Source: an uncultured Lachnospiraceae bacterium | Lineage (GTDB): Bacteria > Bacillota > Clostridia > Lachnospirales > Lachnospiraceae | Reading direction: 5' to 3' | NCBI GenBank assembly: GCA_910588825.1 | Contig: CAJURF010000013.1 | Coordinates: 1-63,391, forward strand | Length of the DNA stretch: 63,391 nucleotides | Part shown: positions 25,608-34,023 of the stretch, piece after piece | How the letters are laid out: each line of letters starts with the position of its first letter | Position numbering within the stretch: the stretch's first letter is position 1 | The notes under the pieces: generated by a model | Told to the model about the DNA's origin: nothing | Seen by the model: the letters and a program-made list of their open reading frames with translations, nothing else | Database searches by the model: none | Program-made: the position numbers and the translations under genes

Positions 25608-26972
25608 TTACCCCTGCAGCTGGGAGATTTTCTTCCTGTATATTCTTCGGAACAGTATTGTCGTCAGCACAACTGACGCAATCTCCGCAATGGGGAAGGA
25701 CCACCAGATATAATCCAGTCCCATAAACACCGCCAGCAGATACGCTGATGGCAGCAGCACAAAGAGCTGTCTGGCCAAAGACACCCACAAACTGTAGACG
25801 CCGTTGCCCAATGCCTGAAATACCGAGCCGATAATAATACAATATCCGGCAAACAAAAAACTCAGACAGATAATCCGCAGAGCCGGCACACCGATGGCCA
25901 GCATATCTGGTGAAGCGTTAAAAATACTGAGAAGCTTATCAGGCACAGTCATAAAGACAGCCAGTCCCGCCAGCATCAGACAAACTGCCACGATTACACT
26001 CAGCCGTATGGTCTCCACAATCCTTTTTTTCTTTCGCGCGCCATAGTTATAGGCAATAATGGGCACCATGCCGTTATTCAGTCCGAACACAGGCATAAAA
26101 ATAAAACTGTTCAATTTAAAGTATACACCAAAAACAGCCGTAGCTGTAGGGGTAAACATCAATAAAATCTTATTAAACCCAAATGTCATCACCGAACCGA
26201 TGGCCTGCACCACTGTACTGGGAATTCCCACTGTGAGAATTCTCTTTAATATCTGTCCAGACGGACGGAAGCCCTTCATATTAATACTCACTTCCGGATT
26301 ATGCTTAATATTCATAAACAGCGCCAGCAGCATAGCCACAATCTGTCCAAAAATAGTAGCCAGCGCCGCCCCGGCCACCCCCAGCTTCGGGGCTCCCAGT
26401 AGCCCGAAAATCAAAATCGGGTCCATAATCAGATTGATCACCGCCCCAGTGGTCTGGGTAATCATGGTCAAAAATGTCCTTCCAGTAGACTGGAGAAGAC
26501 GTTCCAGCATCAGCTGCATATACAATCCAATGCAGCATACCGAGATAATCCTCATGTAAGTTACGCCATATGTACGAATCTGCGGGTCTGAAGTCTGCAC
26601 CCGCAAAAACAGATCTGCCAGACTGGTTCCCAAAACCGCGCTGATCACATAACAGACCAGTGTGAGAAAAATTCCGTTACAGGCTGAAGCGTTCACCCGC
26701 TGGTAATTCTTCTCCCCCAGACTCCGGGAAAGCAGGGCATTCACGCCTACACAGGCACCCCCAGCCAGCGCGATCATCAGCATCTGAACCGGAAAAACCA
26801 GCGACACTGCTGTCAGTGCATTCTCATTGATCTGCGCCACAAACACACTGTCCACCACATTGTACAACGCCTGAATCAACATGGATGCCATCATGGGCAG
26901 AGACATTCCCATCAAAAGCCGGGGAATGGGCATGACTCCCATTTTGTTTTCCTGCTGTAGTGTTTCTTCCAT
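25608..26972 (-). CDS. MATE-family multidrug exporter
   Basis: 454 residues with about twelve membrane spans. Family features include GMSLPMMASMLIQALYNVVDSVFVAQ in the first span (about 17-43; an N-lobe start typical of MATE) and YNYGARKKKRI in the middle. Such pumps export cationic drugs or guanidine-like compounds using Na+ or H+. AAGGAGG lies upstream of the ATG. It has its own near-consensus promoter and a structured leader of about 120 nt, which suggests riboswitch or attenuation control. Confidence 0.92.
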   Translation of the reverse strand: MEETLQQENKMGVMPIPRLLMGMSLPMMASMLIQALYNVVDSVFVAQINENALTAVSLVFPVQMLMIALAGGACVGVNALLSRSLGEKNYQRVNASACNGIFLTLVCYVISAVLGTSLADLFLRVQTSDPQIRTYGVTYMRIISVCCIGLYMQLMLERLLQSTGRTFLTMITQTTGAVINLIMDPILIFGLLGAPKLGVAGAALATIFGQIVAMLLALFMNIKHNPEVSINMKGFRPSGQILKRILTVGIPSTVVQAIGSVMTFGFNKILLMFTPTATAVFGVYFKLNSFIFMPVFGLNNGMVPIIAYNYGARKKKRIVETIRLSVIVAVCLMLAGLAVFMTVPDKLLSIFNASPDMLAIGVPALRIICLSFLFAGYCIIIGSVFQALGNGVYSLWVSLARQLFVLLPSAYLLAVFMGLDYIWWSFPIAEIASVVLTTILFRRIYRKKISQLQG

Positions 26973-27093
26973 AATAATATACTCCCTTCCCTCCTTAATT
27001 GCCCAGGCGCTGTGCGCATTCTCACAAAACCCGGGTCATACGTGCAAAATCGGATGTCACGCCTCTGGCTGACACCCGATAACACATTCTTTC
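26973..27093 (-). promoter_or_regulatory. structured 5' leader of the MATE gene, possible riboswitch
   Basis: The leader folds into two hairpins. The first pairs 27070-27080 with 27049-27059 (11 positions, one mismatch) and is followed on the transcript by UUUU. The second pairs CCCGGG with CCUGGG near 27028-27033 and 27001-27008, with an inner GUG/CAC stem. MATE genes in clostridia are known targets of guanidine riboswitches (classes I and IV among others); I cannot match the consensus by memory, so the class is open. Confidence 0.45.
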
Positions 27094-27099
27094 CTTACT

Positions 27100-27128
27100 A
27101 TTGTACGTGAATCCCATAGTTCTGTCAA
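27100..27128 (-). promoter_or_regulatory. MATE promoter
   Basis: TTGACA (27123-27128) and TACAAT (27100-27105) on the minus strand, 17 nt apart; strong sigma-A match. It places transcription start near 27093. Confidence 0.8.
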
Positions 27129-27174
27129 TCCTGCATCTTGACAAAATTGGCAATTTCTTTTAGGGAATTCCGGC

Positions 27175-27203
27175 TTTACAGATACAAAAAAAAGTGCTAT
27201 AGT
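27175..27203 (+). promoter_or_regulatory. promoter of the HTH-ATPase-DUF4325 gene
   Basis: TTTACA (27175-27180), 17-nt spacer, TATAGT (27198-27203), then a short A-rich leader to the ATG at 27238. Confidence 0.65.
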
Positions 27204-27237
27204 TAAAAAAAATAAAATTATAGTGAAAGGAAGCGGA

Positions 27238-28272
27238 ATGAGTTTTCCTAAAGAAAAAAGAGAACATATCAAAAGGTATATTCTGGAAAAAATTAGTGCA
27301 CGCAGTCCAGATGTAGTAAAACAGACCGTTCAAACATTTGACATATCTCCCAATACTGTTTATAGATACATCCGTGAATTAGAAACAACGGATATTATAA
27401 AAAAAGACAGCAGCGGATATTATTTAACCACGGAAACAAAGTATTACAAATTGCAGCGTTCAAACAATGAATTAGTAAATGAAGACTTAATCTACCATAA
27501 ATATATCCGCCATTGGATGGAAGATTCAGCCGACAATGTGAGACGTATATGGGAGTATTCTTTCACAGAAATGATGAATAACGCAATTGATCATTCTAAT
27601 GCGGAGACTGTGGATATCATCATCAAAAAAAGTTATCTGAATACTGTTATCTTTATCAAAGATAACGGCATTGGAATTTTCAGAAAAATAAAAGAATTTT
27701 ACCACTATGCCCAATTAGACGACGCCGTAAAAGAATTGTTTAAAGGAAAATTGACTACAGATTCTGATAACCATTCTGGAAAGGGCATTTTTTTCACATC
27801 AAGGGCACTGGACAACTTTGCCGCTGTCTCAGACGGGAAAATATTTACCCACAGCAAATATAAAGAAACCATGAGAAATCTGGCCGATATAGAAGGTTTG
27901 CGGCAATACAAAGACAGTTCCGGCACAATCATTTATATGGAACTTTCAAATTTTAGCAATAAAATACTCAAGGAGGTTTTTGATATGTTTTCAGATGAGG
28001 ATCATGGATTTACCAAAACTCATATACCGATAACAAATTTTTATGAAACTTACCCTGTTTCCAGATCCCAGGCAAAGCGGCTCTGCCACCGTCTGGACAA
28101 ATTCCAGGAAATAGAGCTGGACTTTGCAGGAGTATCTGAAATCGGCCAGGGATTTGCCCATGAACTGTTCGTAGTTTTTCAAAGGAAAAATCAGACGGTT
28201 AAGATTACACCTGTAAATGCCTCAAAGGAAATTGAAAAAATGATCAAACATGTGAAAAATACAACTCTGTGA
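27238..28272 (+). CDS. winged-helix / GHKL ATPase / DUF4325 (STAS-like) regulator
   Basis: 344 residues in three parts. An N-terminal winged helix-turn-helix (about 1-65; SPNTVYRYIRELETTDII) suggests DNA binding. A GHKL ATPase follows (about 85-230) with N-box SFTEMMNNAIDHSNA, G1 IKDNGIGI and G2 GKGIFFTSRALD, but no phosphoacceptor His domain. The C-terminal part (about 255-330; SRSQAKRLCHRLDKFQEIELDFAGVSEIGQGFAHELF) matches the STAS-like DUF4325. Such proteins are widespread but functionally undefined. The ATG at 27238 follows AAAGGAAG. Base use is more A+T-rich than the surrounding genes, hinting at transfer. Confidence 0.82.
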   Translation: MSFPKEKREHIKRYILEKISARSPDVVKQTVQTFDISPNTVYRYIRELETTDIIKKDSSGYYLTTETKYYKLQRSNNELVNEDLIYHKYIRHWMEDSADNVRRIWEYSFTEMMNNAIDHSNAETVDIIIKKSYLNTVIFIKDNGIGIFRKIKEFYHYAQLDDAVKELFKGKLTTDSDNHSGKGIFFTSRALDNFAAVSDGKIFTHSKYKETMRNLADIEGLRQYKDSSGTIIYMELSNFSNKILKEVFDMFSDEDHGFTKTHIPITNFYETYPVSRSQAKRLCHRLDKFQEIELDFAGVSEIGQGFAHELFVVFQRKNQTVKITPVNASKEIEKMIKHVKNTTL

Positions 28273-28274
28273 AT

Positions 28275-28810
28275 AAGACCGAAAACACCGCCACAAAAGC
28301 ACAGACCTGGCAGCTGCTTTAACAGTTCCAGCACTGCCTCCTCATAACCGGTGTCAAAGTCCTGAGAATATCCGGGGGATTCCAGTATCACACAGGGCCG
28401 GTCTTTCAGCACCGTGTCTGCCAGTTTCCTCAGATGATCGCCGATCAGCGAAGCCCCTGGGGAATTCACAATCACCAGCAGTTCAAATTCCATCAACGTC
28501 ACATGGGCCTCCTCCGCCTGAGCAAATCCATGGCTTCTGGGGACTTTTCCGCACACCGGAAGCCTCACGGCCTGGGCAAAACGGCTCACACGGCCATCTT
28601 CATCCGGCAGTTTTCTTTCATTATAAATAATCCCTGCTGCCCGCCTGTGGACGTCACCGTCAAAATTATGGATTCCCCTCAGAATATTGTTTGCCGCGTA
28701 CAGCGCCATATATTCCCCGCTGGTGACCAGGAACACCGCGTCCGCGTACTCCCCCTTGCCGTCTCTTTCAGATAATCCAGAACGATCAATATATTTTTCC
28801 AAAAACCCCT
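28275..28810 (-). pseudogene. decayed nitrogenase-like (NifH/NifD-like) fusion remnant
   Basis: On the minus strand the frame gives EKYIDRSGLSERDGKGEY, then FLVTSGEYMALYAANNILRG and IYNERKL, which match the P-loop reductase NifH family after its ATP-binding half. At about 28490 it passes in frame into IVNSPGASLIGDHLRKL and VILESPGYSQDFDTGYEEA, which match the N-terminal region of NifD-like component-1 proteins. Both partners are truncated: the NifH P-loop is missing, an in-frame TAG lies just upstream, and the NifD part ends within about 60 residues. The surviving frame has only a TTG start. An internal deletion joining two adjacent genes is the simplest explanation. Confidence 0.7.
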
Positions 28811-28852
28811 ATTGTGTCTGGCTTTTCAATCAAAAAAACCGGTGCTGCTCCC

Positions 28853-29626
28853 TTATGCCTTGCCGGACTCCCTGGCCAGCACATAGATCCTCTCACTGTC
28901 TTTCCGGGTCGGATTGCGGGTAAAGGCATCGTAAGCAGCCATATACTCCATTCCCGCTTTTTCCAGCAGATGTATCACTTCCTCCAGCTCGTAGGCTTTC
29001 TGATAATGCACCTCCTGGTGTTTGGAATACAGGCCGCTCTCCTCCCGCTGGAACAGAGACAGCTGATAGATATTCAGCCGTTCCTCCTGGTCAAACTCAT
29101 TTTCCCAGATAAAACTGGCCTCTTCTCGGTCTTCCGCAATGGTACAGTTTCCCAGAATCTCTTCATATTTATAGAGGGTATTTAAGTCGAAGATAAAAAT
29201 CCCGCCTGGGTCCAGATAATTATTCACCAGCCGGAACACCTGAAGCAGGTCCTCCTGCTCCGTCACATAATTTAACGAATCACAGACACAGACCACAGCC
29301 TTCACGGTGCCGTACAGCTCGAACTCCCGCATATCCTGGAGAAGATAGAGAATGTCCAGTCCGCTCTCCTCCCGTTTCTCCACGGCAGCCTGCAGCATCT
29401 CGGGAGAACAGTCCACGCCGATCATATCGTATCCGCTTTTTGCCAGCAGCTGGGTGATACTGCCTGTACCACAGCCCAGCTCCAGAACCAGACCGTCCTC
29501 TATTTTCTGCTCTCTCAAAAGACTGCGGATATATTGGGCCCACTGCCGATAGGGGATGTTGTCCATGAACATATCGTATACAGCCGCAAAACTTCCGTAG
29601 GCTGCAAAATGGGTCTCTCTTTCCAT
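28853..29626 (-). CDS. class I SAM-dependent methyltransferase
   Basis: 257 residues with motif I LELGCGTGSITQLL (about residues 40-53), then GVDCSPEML, FELYGTVKAVVCVCDSLNYV and IFIFDLNTLYKYEEILG, a standard Rossmann methyltransferase of the type II/25 group. The ATG at 29626 is taken because AAGAGGTG lies about 9 nt upstream; the frame opens further to 29743 without a ribosome site. Substrate unknown. It stands directly upstream of the nitrogenase-like remnant and may once have shared an operon with it. Confidence 0.85.
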   Translation of the reverse strand: MERETHFAAYGSFAAVYDMFMDNIPYRQWAQYIRSLLREQKIEDGLVLELGCGTGSITQLLAKSGYDMIGVDCSPEMLQAAVEKREESGLDILYLLQDMREFELYGTVKAVVCVCDSLNYVTEQEDLLQVFRLVNNYLDPGGIFIFDLNTLYKYEEILGNCTIAEDREEASFIWENEFDQEERLNIYQLSLFQREESGLYSKHQEVHYQKAYELEEVIHLLEKAGMEYMAAYDAFTRNPTRKDSERIYVLARESGKA

Positions 29627-30172
29627 TTTTGAATACACCTCTTTTCCAGTCTGACTTTTTGTATGGTACCAAGCCGATAGCGCAGTGGACTGTTTTGAGC
29701 CTACCACAGTTGATTTGCGATAAATTTCAGCTGATTTTTGCATTTATCCACTGATTTATTGACACTTACCCTCAATCTGTCAATAACCTTGGTTTCCCCT
29801 TCTTTCAGCAATTCCATCGGTTTTGATTCAAAGGAAGAAATACGTCCTGAACCCAGAAAATCATCAAGCATAAACAAATGATTCTCTGGATTTTTTCTGG
29901 TAAATATTTTCTGAACTCACTTTGCGGACTGGTTAAGGTATTGATTAATAGAGGATGCTTTTTAATGCCTGCTCTTCCAGCCCCTGCTGCAGTCCGGCTG
30001 TTTGATTAATGGCTGTGATTAGTTGTGACGGAAGCAAATATAATTCTTCTGATGATGGAATGTAATAATTATTTTTTATATAAAACTAATCACATTATAC
30101 ACTACCTATTTATGATGTCAACAATGTTTTTTCAAAATCATGCTCATACCAGCATTGGCATAGATATTTTAA
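29627..30172 (-). other. gene-poor stretch with reading-frame debris
   Basis: About 545 bp without a convincing gene. Minus-strand frames 29701-29871 (56 codons, MLDDFLGSGRISSFESKP...) and roughly 30078-29945 (ending ...GLQQGLEEQALKSILY) look protein-like but lack ribosome sites and are closed by stops; they may be the tail ends of one or two lost genes. I do not recognise the family. No tRNA or insertion sequence ends were seen. The left edge also holds the promoter region for the methyltransferase, not resolved. Confidence 0.4.
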
Positions 30173-30205
30173 GGCGGGAAATCTCAAATTAAGATGTTTC
30201 CCGCC
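30173..30205 (-). terminator. terminator after the nitroreductase gene
   Basis: GGCGGGAAA (30173-30181) and TTTCCCGCC (30197-30205) form a 9-bp stem, followed on the minus strand by TTAAAATAT. Lies 28 nt past the stop. Confidence 0.7.
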
Positions 30206-30232
30206 CTCTCTGCCTGTTATAGATACAAAAAA

Positions 30233-30754
30233 CTACTCCACATAATACACCCAGCCGTCTTTCCTGTCCGGGATTCCCGGATAATCACCGTCCACATAAC
30301 CAAGGGCGCAATGTCCAATTCCCTCATACTCACCGGTAATCCCCAGGGACTTTAAGATTTCCAGTCCTTCCTCTGTCTCAAATTCCTCCTTCGCCCTGTG
30401 AATCCAGCAGCTCCCGATACCCAGCTCATGGGCGGCCAGCATGAGATTTCCCATCACCAGGCTTCCGTCATACACCCGGTTCGCACAGCTCTTATCCGCA
30501 AGGACAATCAGAATCACCGGCGCTCCGTAAAAGGGATCTCCTTTGCTCCCCATAATCTTTGCATTCATAGCGGACAGTTTATCCCTCATCTCTTTATTGG
30601 TCACCGCAATAATAATGGGGGACTGGGTGTTCATGCCTGTGGCCGCATAGGTTCCGGCTGTGATAATCTGGTCCAGGATTTCCCTGGGTATCCTATCCTG
30701 TTTGAATTTCCGTATACTCCTGCGTGTCTGGATTTTCTTTAACAAATCTGTCAT
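30233..30754 (-). CDS. nitroreductase-family flavoprotein
   Basis: 173 residues starting TDLLKKIQTRRSIRKFKQD, the FMN-phosphate-binding RRSIR pattern of nitroreductases, with AGTYAATGMNTQSPIIIAV and a late GSCWIHRAKEEF segment. Probably an FMN-dependent NAD(P)H oxidoreductase acting on nitro- or quinone-like compounds. Two in-frame ATGs lie at 30760 and 30754; AAGGAG is 3 nt from the first and 9 nt from the second, so the second is preferred. It follows the exonuclease-RecD2 gene by 42 nt and is probably co-transcribed. Confidence 0.9.
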   Translation of the reverse strand: MTDLLKKIQTRRSIRKFKQDRIPREILDQIITAGTYAATGMNTQSPIIIAVTNKEMRDKLSAMNAKIMGSKGDPFYGAPVILIVLADKSCANRVYDGSLVMGNLMLAAHELGIGSCWIHRAKEEFETEEGLEILKSLGITGEYEGIGHCALGYVDGDYPGIPDRKDGWVYYVE

Positions 30755-30796
30755 GTTCATTTTCTCCTTAATTTTATGGACATTTCCGTCCAGCTT

Positions 30797-33766
30797 TTAC
30801 CGTTCTTGTTTTCCCCTGATATTGATACTGAATTTGTTATCCGCAGGTTTCCCTCCTCCCTGCTTTCCATAATCCACAGGTTCTTCCGCCGCCCTGGGCA
30901 CATCTGTGCCTGCCGTCTCAAAGGCTGCGTAAATCACCCCTCCCTCATCCGGCCGTCCGGTGTCTGCCCTGCCCACAGTCCCCTTCAGACGCTCCTTCAA
31001 TAAGGTATTTCGCTTTGTCACCGTCACATTTCTCACCGCATAGGACAAAGCCTTCTTTGTCCCCACAATCACCAGTATCCGCTTTGCCCTGGTAATTCCC
31101 GTATAGAGCAGATTGCGCTGAAGCATGACAAAATGATTCATCAGCACCGGCATGACAACGATGGGATATTCTGAACCTTGAGCCTTGTGAATGGTTGTGG
31201 CGTAAGCATGCGCCAGCTCATCCAGCTCTGAAGCGTCATACTCAATCAGACGCCGGTCAAAGTCCACTCTCAGTGTTTTTCCCGGTATATCCACAGACTC
31301 TATCACGCCCATATCCCCGTTAAACACCTCTTTGTCATAATTGTTCCGAACCTGCATCACTTTATCCCCGGCCCGGAAAAGAAAGCCGCTGCGGCGCAGT
31401 CCGTCCCCCTGGGGGTTCAACGCCTCCTGCAGCGCCAGATTCAGGCTGGCGGCTCCCACTGCGCCTTTCTGCATGGGGGTCAATACCTGAATCTGCTCCG
31501 GCGGTGTGTGATAGTACCTGGACAGATTGTGTTTCACCAGCTTCACCACCTCCACAGCGGCCGCCTCCGGGTCTTCCTTCGCCACAAAAAAGAAATCCGT
31601 CTCCTTTCCGTTGGAGATATCCGGCATCTTCCCCTCATTAATTCTGTGGGCGTTCATGATAATACGGCTGGTCTGGGCCTGGCGGAAAATCCTTGTGAGA
31701 CGGATGACAGGAAACATATCAGAATCAATGATATCCCGCAGTACATTTCCCGCACCCACTGAGGGAAGCTGGTCGATATCTCCCACCAGCACCAGACGCA
31801 TGCCTGCAGGGATGGCCTTCAACAGGGCGTTCATCAGCACAATATCAATCATGGAACATTCGTCCACAATCAGCACATCTCCCTCCAGGGGCTGTTCCTC
31901 ATTTTTCTGATATCCGTCAGGCGGCTTGCACTCCAGCAGGCGGTGGATGGTCTTCGCCTCCAGCCCTGTGGCTTCCGTCATCCGTTTTGCTGCTCTTCCT
32001 GTGGGGGCCGCCAGCAGAATCTTCAGCCCAAAGGCACGGTATGCGGCAATAATCCCCTGGGCAGTAGTGGTCTTTCCCGTGCCCGGACCGCCGGTGAGCA
32101 CCATCACTTTTGACACAGCCGCTTTTCTAATGGCATCTGACTGGACACCATCGTATTCCATCTGTACCTTTTCCTGTATCCGGCCCACATCCACGGACAG
32201 TTCCTGATTTCCTGTCTTTCTCCTGGCTTCCATTAAAGCATTCCACAGCCTGTCCTGGGCCGGAGCCTGGGCCAGCTTCCGTAATTTTCCCGCCACACCT
32301 GTCTCCGCATAATAAAAAGGAGGCAGGTAGATGGCGTCTTCTTCGTCTTCCCCCAGACTTTGAACGATCAGGTCCCTGTCTTTCACCATCTGGTCGAGAG
32401 TCATTACAACCCTGCTCTCCTGTGCCTCCAGAAGCTCTGCCGCTTTCCTCACCAGCTGGCCCTTTCTCCCATACACGTGGCCTTCATCAGCCAGACTGCT
32501 CAGAGTATACATCATGCCGCTTCGCAGCCGCACATAGGACTCTTTTTCAAACCCCATCTTTTCGGCAATGCTGTCTGCCGTCTTAAAACCAATCCCCCAG
32601 ATATCGTCCGCCAGACGGAAAGGATTTTCTTTCACCTTCCTGATGCTCTCATTGCCGTACTGCCGGTATATTTTCGCCGCGAAAGACGTATTCACACCAT
32701 GGCTCTGTAAAAACAGCATAACATTTTTAATTTCTTTTTGACGCTCCCAGCTCTCCTGAATCTGCCGGATTCTCTTGGTTCCCATCCCCTCCACTTCCCG
32801 GAGGCGGGAAATATCCGATTCGATAATCTCTATGGTCTGTGTTCCAAACCTCTGGACAATCCGGCTTGCAAACTTTGGACCAACCCCTTTAATCAGCCCT
32901 GACCCCAGATATTTTTCAATGCCATAGACGGTAGCCGGCAGGGTTTCCTCCCAGGTTTCCGCCAGAAACTGTCTTCCATATCTGCTGTCCACTTTCCAAT
33001 TCCCGTCCATCAAGAGAACCGAACCCACATTCACATCCAGCAGATTTCCCACAACGGTGACCAGATCATTATATTTTTTCACGGCACATTTTAAAACCGT
33101 ATAACCATTATCAGGATTTTGATAAGTGATGCGTTCCACCACGCCGCGCAGTTTCATAGTTGTATGCTTTGGCTTTTGAACTGGCACCGGCACTTCGCCT
33201 GACTTCTGCTCTCTTGTGCTCTCCCTTATCTTTGCGGCCATGTGCTCATAAACCTGCTGATTCATCCGGCAGTCGTTCAGCGCCCGGTGAGCCCCTTTGC
33301 TGGAAATCTGATAAAATTCCGCCAAATCCACCAGCCGGTGGCGTCGCAGACGGGGCAGCTGTCTTCTGGCCATAACCAGAGTATCCACATAATTGTTGGA
33401 AGGCACCCGGCCATAAAACCGCCAGGCATCCCGGTAGAGAAACTTCATGTCAAAATTGGAAATATTATGACCCACCAGCACAAATCCATCTGCAAACTCC
33501 AAAAATTTCTCCAAAACCTCTCTAAAAGGCGGCGAATCCACCACCATCTCATCGGTAATCCCGTTCACCTGGCTGGCCCCATAGGGAATCGGCCGTCCAG
33601 GATTCACCAGTGTGCTGAATTCATCCACTGTTGTGCCGGATTGGACTTTCACCGCTGATATCTCGATCACCTGGTCTGTCTTCGGTGATATCCCGGTGGT
33701 CTCCAGGTCAAAGACTACATAATCCGGGGTGTACGTATGTAATAATCTTCCTTTTTGGTCAGCCAT
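30797..33766 (-). CDS. fusion: DnaQ-type 3'-5' exonuclease with RecD2 helicase
   Basis: 989 residues, about 250 more than ordinary RecD2. Residues about 12-175 are a DEDDh exonuclease: VVFDLETTGISP (exo I), GHNISNFDMKFLYRD (exo II) and HRALNDCRMNQQVYEHM (exo III). After a linker, about 203-370 match the RecD2 N-terminus with helix-hairpin-helix segments (GSGLIKGVGPKFASRIV, VEGMGTKRIRQIQ). The helicase starts near 525 with Walker A LTGGPGTGKTTTAQ, motif II IVDECSMID and C-terminal AYATTIHKAQGSEYPIVV. The last 60 residues look disordered. AAGGAAAG precedes the ATG. A 5'-3' helicase joined to a proofreading-type nuclease suggests coupled unwinding and trimming. Confidence 0.93.
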   Translation of the reverse strand: MADQKGRLLHTYTPDYVVFDLETTGISPKTDQVIEISAVKVQSGTTVDEFSTLVNPGRPIPYGASQVNGITDEMVVDSPPFREVLEKFLEFADGFVLVGHNISNFDMKFLYRDAWRFYGRVPSNNYVDTLVMARRQLPRLRRHRLVDLAEFYQISSKGAHRALNDCRMNQQVYEHMAAKIRESTREQKSGEVPVPVQKPKHTTMKLRGVVERITYQNPDNGYTVLKCAVKKYNDLVTVVGNLLDVNVGSVLLMDGNWKVDSRYGRQFLAETWEETLPATVYGIEKYLGSGLIKGVGPKFASRIVQRFGTQTIEIIESDISRLREVEGMGTKRIRQIQESWERQKEIKNVMLFLQSHGVNTSFAAKIYRQYGNESIRKVKENPFRLADDIWGIGFKTADSIAEKMGFEKESYVRLRSGMMYTLSSLADEGHVYGRKGQLVRKAAELLEAQESRVVMTLDQMVKDRDLIVQSLGEDEEDAIYLPPFYYAETGVAGKLRKLAQAPAQDRLWNALMEARRKTGNQELSVDVGRIQEKVQMEYDGVQSDAIRKAAVSKVMVLTGGPGTGKTTTAQGIIAAYRAFGLKILLAAPTGRAAKRMTEATGLEAKTIHRLLECKPPDGYQKNEEQPLEGDVLIVDECSMIDIVLMNALLKAIPAGMRLVLVGDIDQLPSVGAGNVLRDIIDSDMFPVIRLTRIFRQAQTSRIIMNAHRINEGKMPDISNGKETDFFFVAKEDPEAAAVEVVKLVKHNLSRYYHTPPEQIQVLTPMQKGAVGAASLNLALQEALNPQGDGLRRSGFLFRAGDKVMQVRNNYDKEVFNGDMGVIESVDIPGKTLRVDFDRRLIEYDASELDELAHAYATTIHKAQGSEYPIVVMPVLMNHFVMLQRNLLYTGITRAKRILVIVGTKKALSYAVRNVTVTKRNTLLKERLKGTVGRADTGRPDEGGVIYAAFETAGTDVPRAAEEPVDYGKQGGGKPADNKFSINIRGKQER

Positions 33767-33915
33767 TTGTTACTTTCCTTAATAACCGCTGCTACAAGAC
33801 AGCGGAAAAAAACAGTATGTGGTCCATGTAGTGTATCGGTGCAATATCTTGTGGTGCGGAGATTCAAAAAATCAGCCGGCAAGAGACACTGAGACCTTTT
33901 GACGGGTTGATTATT

Positions 33916-33945
33916 ATTATAATAGAACACTTATTTCCATGTCAA
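33916..33945 (-). promoter_or_regulatory. promoter of the exonuclease-RecD2 gene
   Basis: On the minus strand TTGACA (33940-33945), an 18-nt spacer and TATAAT (33916-33921). Leader about 145 nt. No LexA-type box was noticed. Confidence 0.75.
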
Positions 33946-33983
33946 CGATTTAAAAACTCAAAAGTCCATTTTCACCAAAACAA

Positions 33984-34017
33984 GGAAGGTTCGCCCCTTA
34001 CCAAGAGAGAACCTTCC
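33984..34017 (-). terminator. terminator after araD
   Basis: GGAAGGTTC (33984-33992) and GAACCTTCC (34009-34017) form a perfect 9-bp stem 7 nt past araD; on the minus strand TTGTTTTGG follows. Confidence 0.7.
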
Positions 34018-34023
34018 CTTCCT

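Noticed and set aside
28191..28802. 203-codon frame as an intact NifH-like gene
   Set aside because: TTG start only, P-loop missing, in-frame stop just upstream, and it runs into the converging regulator gene; treated as a remnant.
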